A stretch of 64,000 bases of DNA, taken from contig JAAVHP010000012.1 in assembly GCA_014799665.1 (NCBI GenBank), positions 496,001 to 560,000 on the forward strand, given 5' to 3'. The position numbers were made by a program, and so were the translations under genes. This document shows, piece after piece, positions 24,735 to 33,753 of the stretch (position 1 is the stretch's first letter; every line of letters starts with the position of its first letter). A model generated the notes under the pieces. The model saw nothing but the letters and a program-made list of their open reading frames with translations. It was not told the DNA's origin and made no database searches. This stretch comes from Clostridiales bacterium. Its GTDB lineage: Bacteria; Bacillota; Clostridia; Christensenellales; Pumilibacteraceae.

Positions 24735-25939
24735 GAATAGCTGTTATAGGCGGTGGTGCGGCCGGACTTGTCGCGGCGGGAAGCGCAAAAGGCGCGGAAG
24801 TCGTTCTGTTCGAGCACACCGACAAAATTGGTAAAAAAATATATATAACGGGCAAGGGTAGGTGCAATTTTACCAACGTTTGCGACGAGAACGAGTTTTT
24901 GCAAAACGTAGTTACGAACCCGCAGTTCTTGCGGTCTGCGCTCGCTCGGTTTTCGCCTGAGGACGCTATTCGGCTTTTGAACGAAAACGGATGTAAAACC
25001 AAAATCGAGCGCGGCAGGCGCGCGTTCCCGCAATCGGACAAGGCAAGCGACGTTACAAAAGCTCTTACCAAGTACGCGCAAAAGAATAACGTAGATATTC
25101 GGCTGTATCACGAAATAAAAGAGATAAAACCCGATAACAACGGTTTTACGGTCAAGTATATCGGCGGCGCGGAAGCTTTCGACAAGGTCATAATGTGTAC
25201 GGGCGGTATGAGCTACTCGGCGACGGGGTCTGACGGAAGCGCGTACGATTTTATAAAAAGCATGGGGCATAATATAACGCCACTTTATCCGTCGCTTGTT
25301 GCGCTGAATACCAAAGAGGACTTATCCGCCGCGGAAGGGCTTACGCTCAAAAACGTTACGGTGAGCGCCGACGGTGTTAAACCGATATTCGGCGATATGA
25401 TGATAACAGATCGCGGCGTGTCCGGGCCGATCATTTTAACTTTATCTGCGTACTTGTCGCATCGTGCACATCCGTTCGATATAAAAATAGATTTTAAGCC
25501 CGCTATGACAGCGGACGAGCTTGATTCTCGGCTTGTTCGAGAATGGGGACTGATACAGAATAAACAGTTCAAGAATGCGCTGGACGAGCTGTTTCCGAAA
25601 TCGATAATTCCGTTTATTATCAAAAAATCGAACATCAATCCTACGCGCGCGGTCAATTCGATCACCAAAGAGGAGCGTCGGTCGCTTGTTACGCTTATCA
25701 AGGGCTTCGGCTTGACTGTAATAAGCGACGTGGGCTTCGATCATGCGGTGGTTACGAGCGGCGGCGTTGACGTAAAACAGGTCAATCCCAAAACTATGGA
25801 GTCGCGCATTGTCAAAGGCTTATATTTCGGCGGCGAGGTGTTGGACGTTGACGCGCTTACCGGCGGATATAATTTCCATATAGCTATGGCGACGGGATAT
25901 GCTGCGGGCACGAGTGCAGCCAAAAGCGTAGCGGAATAA
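24731..25939 (+). CDS. BaiN/HI0933-family FAD-dependent oxidoreductase
   Basis: 402 residues. N-terminal dinucleotide-binding loop GGGAAGLVAAGSA (7-19), the family hallmark GKGRCNFTN, and a C-terminal FAD motif with YFGGEVLDVDALTGGYNFHIAMATG. Homologues such as YhiN and BaiN are soluble flavoproteins; BaiN is linked to bile-acid 7-dehydroxylation in Clostridium scindens, but most family members have no known substrate. Sits in the surE-cmk operon, where it is often found in Clostridia. Confidence 0.87.
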   Translation: MRIAVIGGGAAGLVAAGSAKGAEVVLFEHTDKIGKKIYITGKGRCNFTNVCDENEFLQNVVTNPQFLRSALARFSPEDAIRLLNENGCKTKIERGRRAFPQSDKASDVTKALTKYAQKNNVDIRLYHEIKEIKPDNNGFTVKYIGGAEAFDKVIMCTGGMSYSATGSDGSAYDFIKSMGHNITPLYPSLVALNTKEDLSAAEGLTLKNVTVSADGVKPIFGDMMITDRGVSGPIILTLSAYLSHRAHPFDIKIDFKPAMTADELDSRLVREWGLIQNKQFKNALDELFPKSIIPFIIKKSNINPTRAVNSITKEERRSLVTLIKGFGLTVISDVGFDHAVVTSGGVDVKQVNPKTMESRIVKGLYFGGEVLDVDALTGGYNFHIAMATGYAAGTSAAKSVAE

Positions 25940-25957
25940 TTGCGAGGAGAATTTACA

Positions 25958-26968
25958 ATGAGTAAAACGGTATCTATACGCGGTGCGATAACCGCCGAAA
26001 ACGATAAAAATAGTATAGCTACGGCGGCGAAAAAGCTTGTCGATAAGCTGTATTTCAAAAACGGGATTGCCGACGGCGACGTAATTAATATTACGGTGTC
26101 TATGACGCCCGATCTTACGGCGTTTGCGGCAGCGACGGCTATTCGCGAAGCGGGGCATAACGTTGCGCTTTTTTCGGCTGTCGAGCCGACTGTCGACGGC
26201 GGGCTTAAAAAATGTATTCGCGTCATGATAACTGCGGAGTCGAATAATCCCGTTCGTAATATTTATCTCGGCGGTGCACGCTCTCTTCGTCCCGATATAG
26301 CCAAGGTATACGCGATAGCGCTGGACGGTCCGTCAGGCGCGGGTAAGAGCACGGTTGCTAAGCTCGTTGCCGCCAGGCTTAAAATCGTATATCTCGATAC
26401 GGGCGCGCTCTACCGCGCGTTGGGGCTTAAGTGTCTTAAATCAAACGTTTCGACGAAGGACGGCAAAGCGGTAGAGAACTGTCTCAAAAACGTTTCGGTC
26501 GATATTAAATACGAAAACGGCGTTCAGCGCGTTTTGCTGGAAGGCGTGGACGTTTCGGGCGAAATCCGTACGCCCGCAGTGTCCATGGCGGCGAGCGAGG
26601 CTTCGGCTATTCCGTTCGTTAGGCAAAAGCTGTTAGGTATTCAGCGCGATATCGCGGCGAGCGGTTCGGTCATTCTCGACGGCAGGGATATAGGTACAGT
26701 CGTTTTGCCCGATGCGGAGTTTAAATATTTCCTTACCGCATCCGCCGAGATTCGCGCCAAGCGCAGGTTCGACGAGCTGACTGAAAAGGGACAAGCCGTT
26801 GTGTACGAAGATGTATTAAAGGACGTGATCGAGCGCGACCGTAACGACAGCACGCGCGCAGTTGCGCCGCTTAAACAAGCGTACGACGCAAAAGAAATCA
26901 ATTCCGACGGTTTGACGGCGGAAGAAGTCGCGTCACTCATTATCGACGAGGTAACGGGGGATCTATAA
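25958..26968 (+). CDS. cmk: Fused AroH-type chorismate mutase and cytidylate kinase
   Basis: 336 residues with two enzymes. Residues 1-115 match monofunctional AroH chorismate mutase, including the active-site residues expected from Bacillus AroH: Arg8 in IRGAIT, Glu76, Arg88 in CIRV, Tyr103 and the LRPD end. They would turn chorismate into prephenate. Residues 118-336 are cytidylate kinase, with P-loop GPSGAGKST (124-132), YLDTGALYRA, and LDGRDIGT; it phosphorylates CMP and dCMP. GAGGAG before ATG 25958 decides the start over the upstream TTG. There is no stop or frame change between domains. The stop overlaps the plsC start by one base. Confidence 0.9.
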   Translation: MSKTVSIRGAITAENDKNSIATAAKKLVDKLYFKNGIADGDVINITVSMTPDLTAFAAATAIREAGHNVALFSAVEPTVDGGLKKCIRVMITAESNNPVRNIYLGGARSLRPDIAKVYAIALDGPSGAGKSTVAKLVAARLKIVYLDTGALYRALGLKCLKSNVSTKDGKAVENCLKNVSVDIKYENGVQRVLLEGVDVSGEIRTPAVSMAASEASAIPFVRQKLLGIQRDIAASGSVILDGRDIGTVVLPDAEFKYFLTASAEIRAKRRFDELTEKGQAVVYEDVLKDVIERDRNDSTRAVAPLKQAYDAKEINSDGLTAEEVASLIIDEVTGDL

Positions 26969-27702
26969 TGAACGGTTGGTATAAGTTCTTATACGTATTC
27001 TTGTATCCGCTTGCTAAGCTTTTGTTTCCGTGCAAGGTAATGGATAGGTACAAATACAAGAAATACGACCGCGGACAGATTATTTTAACCAATCACTTGT
27101 CGTGGATGGATATTCTTTACGTTTTCTTCGGTTTGCCGAACGGGTTGAAACGCGCGCTGTCCAAGAAAGAAAATAAGGGCGGCAAGTTCCAAACGTGGCT
27201 TATGAAAACGATCGGCGTAATTTTCGTCGACCGCGAAAAACCAGAACTGTCGTCAATGCGCGAGTGTATTAACGCGCTAAAAGGCGGCGATACGCTGGTT
27301 ATCGCGCCCGAAGGTACGCGTAACAGGGTAAACCGCGAGCTTCAACCGCTTCATTCGGGTGCCGCTATGTTCGCGCTGAAAGGCAATGCGCGCGTCGTTC
27401 CTTACGTTATCCACCATAAAGGCAAGCTTTTTCATCGCAACTACGTGGCGGTAGGCGATCCCGTCGATTTGTCTGATCTTTTCGATAAGCGCGTTGATGA
27501 ACCCGCGCTCAACGAAGCGACCGAACGGTTTAGAACAGGTATGCAGAAAACGCTCGACAAGCTCGATAATTGGGTGCTCGAAAAGGGCTGGAAGAAAGAA
27601 AAGAAAAAACTCAAAGCCGAGAAAAAGCAAAACAAAATACTTTCGGCACAGTACAAAAAAGCAAAGAAGGCTGCGTATGCTAAGGGTAATTGTAGCAAAT
27701 AA
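26968..27702 (+). CDS. plsC: 1-acyl-sn-glycerol-3-phosphate acyltransferase
   Basis: 244 residues. Catalytic NHLSWMD (42-48, His43 and Asp48), second motif EGTRNR (115-120), and an N-terminal hydrophobic stretch that holds it to the inner face of the membrane. Makes phosphatidic acid for phospholipids. The Lys-rich C-terminal tail (about 205-240) is unusual in composition. The last 26 nt overlap ispH-rpsA. Confidence 0.9.
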   Translation: MNGWYKFLYVFLYPLAKLLFPCKVMDRYKYKKYDRGQIILTNHLSWMDILYVFFGLPNGLKRALSKKENKGGKFQTWLMKTIGVIFVDREKPELSSMRECINALKGGDTLVIAPEGTRNRVNRELQPLHSGAAMFALKGNARVVPYVIHHKGKLFHRNYVAVGDPVDLSDLFDKRVDEPALNEATERFRTGMQKTLDKLDNWVLEKGWKKEKKKLKAEKKQNKILSAQYKKAKKAAYAKGNCSK

Positions 27703-29749
27703 CGCAGGGTTTTGCTTCGGCGTTAAACGCGCGGTGGATACCGCGATAGTGCACGCCGGCGAAAAAAACTGCTATATCCTCGGCGATATCATTCATAATC
27801 AAACTGTCGTCGATGATCTTAAACGGCGCGGCATTAAAAAAATAAACGGCGTTGATGAGCTTCCCGAATTAAAGGACGGCGAAAACGGCTGTGTAATCAT
27901 CCGCTCGCATGGCGCGGCGCAAAACACGTATTCGGCAATAAAAGACAAGGGTTATGAGGTAATGGACGCTACTTGTCCGTTTGTCGCCAAAATACACGAT
28001 ATTGTGCGTAAACATTACGACGCGGGCTATCATATAGTGATTATAGGCGAAAGTAAGCACGCCGAGGTCGAGGCTACGGCGGGCTGGTGCGACAATACCG
28101 CGACCGTTATCGATGTTGATAGCAACATAAACGAGCTTAGCCGTTATGACAAATTGTGTTTTGTTTGTCAAACCACATACGACGCGAAAAAATTTAAAGA
28201 AATTTCTAAAAAAATACGCGAAATGCAAGTTAAAACGGTTGAAATTTTCGACACGATTTGCTATACTACTTATGAGCGCCAAAGTGAAGCGGCCGATCTT
28301 GCCGAAAAGTGCGACGTAATGCTGGTAATTGGAGATAAAACAAGCTCAAACACCAACAAGCTTTACGACCTCTGCTCGGCTCGAAACGGTAATACGTATT
28401 TTATTCATTCAATCGGCGAACTCAAAAATATTATTTTTCCCCGCAGTGGCGTGGTAGGTATCGTCGCCGGGGCATCGACTCCGACCGAGTCGATTATGGA
28501 GGTAAAGACTTACATGGGTCAAGAATTTGGCGAAGCGAGCAACGAAGAGTTCATCAAAGCCATCAACAACGAAGAAACCGTAACTATCCGTAAGGGTAAA
28601 GCGATCACCGGCACAGTCATTTCGGCTAGCGAAGTCGGAATTCGTATCAACCTCGGCGGCAAGATCGACGGTTTGATCGAAAAGGACGAGGTTTGCGACG
28701 AGGGCGAGTACAAGCCCGAGGAATATCCTGTCGGTTCGGAAATCACCGCTATCATCACCGTCGAACGCGACGCTGCAAGCGGTTGCGTTTTGCTTTCCAA
28801 AAAGCGCGCCGACAGGCTTAAAAAGTCGGACGAGGAAGTCGATCAGATCCGCAACGGCGAAACGTTCGAAATTGTTATAAAAAAGGATATTAAAGGCGGA
28901 CTTACCGGTCAGCTCGGCACGTATCGCGTATTCGTTCCCGCTTCTCAAATACGGCTTAAATTCGTACCCGATCTTAAAAAGTTCGTCGGAAAAACGCTTA
29001 GGCTTCGTGCGCTCGATATAGACGATATCAATCGTAAGATTGTTGCTTCTCAGCGAGTAATCCTTCAAGAAGAGAAGGAAGAAAAGGATAAAAAAGCCGA
29101 AATATTCTGGGAAAACGTTAAGCCCGACGTTGTAGTTGCGGGCGAAGTCAAGCGTATCAGCTCGTACGGCGCGTTCGTAAGCGTAGACGGTATCGACTGC
29201 TTGGCGCATATCGACCACCTTTCGTACTCGCATATCACTTCGCCGGACGAAGTGCTCGAAATCGGTAAGACCTATGACTTCTTGGTTCTTAAAGCCGACC
29301 GCGAGAAACAGCGCGTTTCGCTCGGTTACAGAGAGCTTCAACCGCACCCGTTTGATAAGTGCATGGAAAAGCATCCCGTAGGATCGATTGTTTTGGGTAA
29401 GGTTATAAGTGTTCTTCCTTACGGTGCGTTCGTAGAAATCGAGCCCGGCGTAGAGGGTCTTGTTCACGTATCCGAGGCAGCCGCTACTTACGTTAAGGAC
29501 ATTAACGAGGTTCTTCACAAGGGTGACGAGGTCAATGTTAAAGTCGTTGCTTATGACGATCAGCATCGCAAGACGACGCTCAGCATTAAACAGTGCATTG
29601 AGGACGCTCAGCCCACAGCCGTAAAAACCAGCAAGCCCGCCAAAAAGCAGGTCGAGGAAAGCGACGTTTACAGCGAAAAGTCCGACAACAATGTTTTTGC
29701 CAGCTTGCTTAAAAGCGTTGGCGACGACGCAGCCGGCGGCGAGAACTAA
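27677..29749 (+). CDS. ispH: IspH fused to ribosomal protein S1-type domains
   Basis: 690 residues. Residues 1-280 are 4-hydroxy-3-methylbut-2-enyl diphosphate reductase, last step of the MEP pathway, with iron-sulfur ligands Cys13, Cys100, Cys195 and substrate residues His40, His78 (RSHG), His128 and Glu130. From about residue 300 follow four S1 RNA-binding domains (for example SSYGAFVSVDG and LPYGAFVEIEPGVEG) as in 30S protein S1. The IspH-S1 fusion is a known feature of Clostridia. ATG 27677 was chosen because LRVIVANNAGFCFG is the family N-terminus; the frame is open further upstream only as a shadow of plsC. Confidence 0.93.
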   Translation: MLRVIVANNAGFCFGVKRAVDTAIVHAGEKNCYILGDIIHNQTVVDDLKRRGIKKINGVDELPELKDGENGCVIIRSHGAAQNTYSAIKDKGYEVMDATCPFVAKIHDIVRKHYDAGYHIVIIGESKHAEVEATAGWCDNTATVIDVDSNINELSRYDKLCFVCQTTYDAKKFKEISKKIREMQVKTVEIFDTICYTTYERQSEAADLAEKCDVMLVIGDKTSSNTNKLYDLCSARNGNTYFIHSIGELKNIIFPRSGVVGIVAGASTPTESIMEVKTYMGQEFGEASNEEFIKAINNEETVTIRKGKAITGTVISASEVGIRINLGGKIDGLIEKDEVCDEGEYKPEEYPVGSEITAIITVERDAASGCVLLSKKRADRLKKSDEEVDQIRNGETFEIVIKKDIKGGLTGQLGTYRVFVPASQIRLKFVPDLKKFVGKTLRLRALDIDDINRKIVASQRVILQEEKEEKDKKAEIFWENVKPDVVVAGEVKRISSYGAFVSVDGIDCLAHIDHLSYSHITSPDEVLEIGKTYDFLVLKADREKQRVSLGYRELQPHPFDKCMEKHPVGSIVLGKVISVLPYGAFVEIEPGVEGLVHVSEAAATYVKDINEVLHKGDEVNVKVVAYDDQHRKTTLSIKQCIEDAQPTAVKTSKPAKKQVEESDVYSEKSDNNVFASLLKSVGDDAAGGEN

Positions 29750-29763
29750 AAATTACGTAATCG

Positions 29764-29800
29764 AATCGCGTGTCCGACAATTTCGAACGCGCGATTTTTT
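29764..29800 (+). terminator. Terminator after ispH-rpsA
   Basis: AATCGCGTGT pairs with ACGCGCGATT (10 bp with one G-U) over a 13-nt loop, followed by T6. It closes the operon that began at 19.3 kb. Confidence 0.8.
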
Positions 29801-29821
29801 CGTATTGACCAACGGAGGGAT

Positions 29822-31330
29822 ATGATGCCCATTTTGATTTCGATAATTTGTCCGTCTTGCGGAAGGACTGTAAAAGCGGAGCGTACGGCTAAACTCACTT
29901 GCAGTGAGTGCGGCAATACTTTCGGGTTCGCCGAGCTTCAAAAAAAGCGACTTATAATCGATACGCGCGCCGAAATGAAAGAAATGGCGGTCGCTCGCGA
30001 TTACTTTATGAACGCCGAGTTTTCGGGTGCGCTCAAACATTTTCGCGCTGCGCTCGAACATAACAAAAACTCGTACTCGGCGCAGTACTTGGCGTCTCTT
30101 TGCGAAATATACCTAAAAGAAGGCAACGACGACTTTGACGAAATGACCGCCATAGTCGAGATGATTCGTTCGTCGCTCACCGTCATGGCAAAGAACGATG
30201 CGCCGGCAGCGGACAAGCTCGCTTTCATTAAGGCGATGCTTAACGAGATCAAAATATTGATCAATAAACGCATTTCCCGCGACGATTTATTCGAAGCCGA
30301 TATCGATACGTTCAGAACGCTTACAGCAAATGATTTGTCCAAGCTTACGGATCTGTTCAAGATCGACAGGGAAATAATAATGCTTTATTCGCCGGATGTC
30401 GCAGCGGCGCTCTATGAAATAGCCGAAAACGCGGTTAAGGCATGTTATAGAGCCGTGCAAACGGTCATTGTCGGCGAGGAAATAATCACCCCCAGCGACG
30501 AAACGTACAAACACTTGTCGTCGCTTTGCAACGAGTATTGCTTTATTGCGCATTCGCTTGACGAGAAGTTCGACGCAAAAAATTATTCGCCCGACTTTAC
30601 GCAGTGCAATATGCTAAACGACAAGGTGCTTAGTCGTTTTGCCAAGTTCGACGAGAATAACAAACAGTTCGCGAAGCGACACTTGATAGGCGATATAGAA
30701 GAATACAACAGTATTTTGTCCGAGTGCAAGCTTGCGCTTAAATTTACTACGCTCAGCTGCTATCGGTCCATGTGTTCGCGTCAGGTAGACCGTCATGCAA
30801 ATCTTTTCTATAACGGGCTTGAACTCGTTTACAGGCTGTTACTGCCGCGCGTCGTTATGAACGACGAAAAAAAGATAGAGATTTATACAGGCAATTTCGT
30901 TGACGTTGTTGAGCTGTGCGAAACGCTTACCAAGTTCGTCGTCGACTCCTACGAGCTTAGCGAGGAAGTCGGTCAGTCGTTACACACTTTCTACGAGCGA
31001 CTGTACGAGATTATCGATATGCACCTTGCTCCTGTGTTCGACAAGCTTTCCAAATCGCTCAATAAGATTAAGGAAACCAAAAACGACGAGTTCTATATTA
31101 CTCAAAAGCTTTTGTACGATGGTGCATGCTGCTGTGTGCCTGCGCTTGCTAAGTACGTTGACTTTTCGGACGGGCGCGACAAAATGCGCGAAAGAATAGT
31201 CAAAATATGTAAGCTTGCCACCGAGGACTTTTTGCTGTTAAGCGGGTTCAAGATCGACGAGCTCGAACAGTCCAATTTTTACAGACCGATTTTGCAGATT
31301 TCGTCTGCGTTACTTGACGAAGAAGAATGA
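29822..31330 (+). CDS. Zinc-ribbon helical-repeat protein, unknown function
   Basis: 502 residues. An N-terminal zinc ribbon (Cys10, Cys13, Cys27, Cys30: CPSCG and CSECG) is followed by a long alpha-helical region. Its first part (about 55-90: YFMNAEFSGALKHFRAALEHN) resembles a tetratricopeptide repeat. No signal peptide or membrane helix. It stands alone after a terminator, with GGAGGG before tandem ATGs at 29822 and 29825. I do not recognise a named family; a scaffold or RNA/DNA-associated role is a guess. Confidence 0.7.
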   Translation: MMPILISIICPSCGRTVKAERTAKLTCSECGNTFGFAELQKKRLIIDTRAEMKEMAVARDYFMNAEFSGALKHFRAALEHNKNSYSAQYLASLCEIYLKEGNDDFDEMTAIVEMIRSSLTVMAKNDAPAADKLAFIKAMLNEIKILINKRISRDDLFEADIDTFRTLTANDLSKLTDLFKIDREIIMLYSPDVAAALYEIAENAVKACYRAVQTVIVGEEIITPSDETYKHLSSLCNEYCFIAHSLDEKFDAKNYSPDFTQCNMLNDKVLSRFAKFDENNKQFAKRHLIGDIEEYNSILSECKLALKFTTLSCYRSMCSRQVDRHANLFYNGLELVYRLLLPRVVMNDEKKIEIYTGNFVDVVELCETLTKFVVDSYELSEEVGQSLHTFYERLYEIIDMHLAPVFDKLSKSLNKIKETKNDEFYITQKLLYDGACCCVPALAKYVDFSDGRDKMRERIVKICKLATEDFLLLSGFKIDELEQSNFYRPILQISSALLDEEE

Positions 31331-31373
31331 TTTCGGTGTAACAAAAAATTTTCTTCCCGCATAAAACTTTGCT

Positions 31374-32165
31374 ATGATATTCGATTTGCATAATGATTTT
31401 CCAACCGTTTACGCGCCGGAACGGTATAAAAGCTATCTCGAACAATGCAGAGTGAAAAACGCTGTTATCACAGGCGCGATATGGACGAGCGAATTTAAGT
31501 CGGACGCGCTCGCGCGTGTTAAATTTATAACGGACTCGCTTCGATACAAAACAGCTCCGCAAAAATGCTATATCGCGATAGAGGATATCGGGTTTTTGGC
31601 GGAAGGCGATGCGTACAAAAAGTTCGATTTCGGTCCGTATATATATTGTTCGCTCACATGGAACTATAACAACGCGTTTGCGGGTGGCGCGCTTGATAAC
31701 GGCGTCCTTACCGAAAAGGGTAAAAGCGTGATTGATTTTATAAACGCAAGCTCTTGCGCAGTCGATCTCGCTCATCTCAATAAGCGCAGTTTTTATTCGG
31801 TGCTCGAACAGGCTCGGAAAATAGTTTGCTCGCATACCGGATTTAACTCGCATCAGCGCTCGCTCGATGATGGTCAAATCCATGCTATAATCGAGCGCGG
31901 CGGAGTGATTGGCTTATGCACGGTTACCGCGTTTACGGGTGCGAGCTCGTGCTTAGAATTTGAAGCGATAATCGATAGGTTCGTACAGAAACACGGTGTA
32001 GATAATCTTGCTATCGGTACCGATTTTAAAGGATCGACCGATATTCCGTCTGACCTTGCCGATTACGGCGCTATAAGCGTATTGAACTATAATTTGCGCA
32101 AGCGTGGTTATGGTGAAGACGATATAAAAAAGATTTTCTTTGACAACGCAACAAGGATATTATAA
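31374..32165 (+). CDS. M19-type (renal dipeptidase-like) metallopeptidase
   Basis: 263 residues, shorter than the usual 310-400. Zinc motifs of the membrane-dipeptidase family are visible in order: HND at 6-8 (in FDLHNDFP), the bridging Glu in IAIEDIG (about 71), the DLAHLN His (about 138), SHTGFNSH (about 159) and the GTDFKG Asp. It probably cleaves dipeptides, with D- or dehydro-residues possible. No Shine-Dalgarno; TAAAAC ends 6 nt before the ATG, so it may also be leaderless, though no good -35 was found. Confidence 0.75.
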   Translation: MIFDLHNDFPTVYAPERYKSYLEQCRVKNAVITGAIWTSEFKSDALARVKFITDSLRYKTAPQKCYIAIEDIGFLAEGDAYKKFDFGPYIYCSLTWNYNNAFAGGALDNGVLTEKGKSVIDFINASSCAVDLAHLNKRSFYSVLEQARKIVCSHTGFNSHQRSLDDGQIHAIIERGGVIGLCTVTAFTGASSCLEFEAIIDRFVQKHGVDNLAIGTDFKGSTDIPSDLADYGAISVLNYNLRKRGYGEDDIKKIFFDNATRIL

Positions 32166-32182
32166 TTTTGGGAGATATTCAC

Positions 32183-33610
32183 ATGAAAGACATTTACGAA
32201 AACCCGCTTATTACGCGTTATGCCGATAGGAAAACCGCCGAAATTTTTTCGGATGATTATAAATTTAAGCTGTGGCGTAAGCTGTGGATCGCGCTTGCCG
32301 AGAGCGAGAAAGAGCTTGGGCTTAATATCACCGACGAGCAAATCGCGCAAATGAAGAAGTTTGCCGACGATATAAACTACGATTACGCCGAAAAGGAAGA
32401 AAAGATCGTCCGGCACGACGTTATGGCGCATGTCCACGCGTTCGGCGAACAAGCCAAAAAGGCTAAGCCGATAATCCACCTTGGCGCTACGAGCTGCTAT
32501 GTTACCGATAACGCAGAGCTTATTCAGATTTATGACGCACTCGAAGTAGTGCGTACTAAAATGCTTACCGTTATGGACAAGCTCCGCGCGTTTGCAATCA
32601 AGTATAAGAACTTGCCCGTGCTTGGTTATACGCATCTTCAGCCCGCGCAGCTGACAACGCTCGGCAAGCGCGCTACGCTCTGGCTTTACGATCTGTATCT
32701 CGACTATAACGACCTAAAATACCTAATGAGTAATTATAAGCTTCGCGGCGTTAAAGGCACTACGGGAACACAGGCGAGCTTTCTTTCGCTGTTCGACGGC
32801 GACGGGAATAAAGTAAAAGAGTTAAACCAAAAGGTAGTCGAAAAAATGGGCTTTAAGCAGGTGTTTGCCGTCAGCGGTCAAACGTATACCCGTAAGTTCG
32901 ATTACTCGGTCGTGTCCGTGCTTTCGCAAATCGCTCAGAGCGCGTATAAGTTCGCCAACGATATGCGCATAATGCAATCGTTCAAGGAGGTCGAGGAGCC
33001 GTTCGAGAAAACGCAAATCGGCTCGTCGGCAATGGCGTACAAGCGCAATCCCATGCGCAGCGAGCGCATCTGCGCACTTGCGCGTTTCGTAGAAAGTATG
33101 CCGTTTAACGAGAGCGTTACGGCTTCGACGCAATGGTTCGAGCGCACGCTCGATGACAGCGCGAATAAGCGTTTGACTATTCCGCAAGCCTTCCTTGCGC
33201 TCGACGGCGTGCTTAATATCTATATCAATATCACCGAGAATATGGTCGTTTATCCCAACGTTATCGCGCGAAGAATTAACGACGAGCTTCCCTTTATGGC
33301 TACCGAGGAAATTCTTATGGAATGCGTTAAGGCGGGCGGGGACAGGCAAGAGCTCCACGAGGCTATTCGTCGTCACTCCATGGACAGCGCCAAGCAGGTC
33401 AAAGAATTCGGCAAGAGTAACGATCTTATAGACAGGATCAAAGCGGATAAAAAGTTTTCCGCGATCAAGGACAGTATCGACGGCATACTTAAACCCGAAA
33501 ACTTCGTCGGGCGTGCGCCTGCGCAGGTGGACGATTTCTTAGCCGAGTATATCGATCCGTTGTTCAAGAGCGAAAACTACACGCCGTACGAGCCCGATAT
33601 AAGAGTTTAA
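32183..33610 (+). CDS. purB: Adenylosuccinate lyase
   Basis: 475 residues, fumarase/aspartase superfamily, closest in layout to the longer eukaryote-like ADSL subgroup. Signature SSAMAYKRNPMRSE in the mobile catalytic loop, plus HLGATSCYVTDN and YTHLQPAQ. Works twice in purine synthesis, cleaving SAICAR and adenylosuccinate to release fumarate. GGGAGA before ATG 32183 decides the start over the upstream TTG 32168. Confidence 0.93.
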   Translation: MKDIYENPLITRYADRKTAEIFSDDYKFKLWRKLWIALAESEKELGLNITDEQIAQMKKFADDINYDYAEKEEKIVRHDVMAHVHAFGEQAKKAKPIIHLGATSCYVTDNAELIQIYDALEVVRTKMLTVMDKLRAFAIKYKNLPVLGYTHLQPAQLTTLGKRATLWLYDLYLDYNDLKYLMSNYKLRGVKGTTGTQASFLSLFDGDGNKVKELNQKVVEKMGFKQVFAVSGQTYTRKFDYSVVSVLSQIAQSAYKFANDMRIMQSFKEVEEPFEKTQIGSSAMAYKRNPMRSERICALARFVESMPFNESVTASTQWFERTLDDSANKRLTIPQAFLALDGVLNIYINITENMVVYPNVIARRINDELPFMATEEILMECVKAGGDRQELHEAIRRHSMDSAKQVKEFGKSNDLIDRIKADKKFSAIKDSIDGILKPENFVGRAPAQVDDFLAEYIDPLFKSENYTPYEPDIRV

Positions 33611-33669
33611 TCGTAATAGTTTGTTCTATTAAACCTATAAAATCTTCATCGAAAATTTTGTAATAAGTA

Positions 33670-33729
33670 TTGAATTGTAATTTTACTTATGATATAATAC
33701 AAGTGAATTTGAAAAGCAAATTCACTTGT
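33670..33729 (+). promoter_or_regulatory. glgA promoter with palindrome over the transcription start
   Basis: TTGAAT (33670-33675), 17-nt spacer, TATAAT (33693-33698). Directly after the -10 lies a perfect 13-bp inverted repeat, ACAAGTGAATTTG (33699-33711) and CAAATTCACTTGT (33717-33729), with a 5-nt centre. Transcription should start inside the left arm, so the repeat is more likely a DNA operator than an RNA hairpin. Confidence 0.7.
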
Positions 33730-33753
33730 ATTTTTATTGGGAGGAGTTAGGCT

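Noticed and set aside
33699..33738. Hairpin after the glgA promoter as an attenuator
   Set aside because: The likely transcription start lies within the left arm, so the full hairpin would not be in the RNA; an operator is the better reading.
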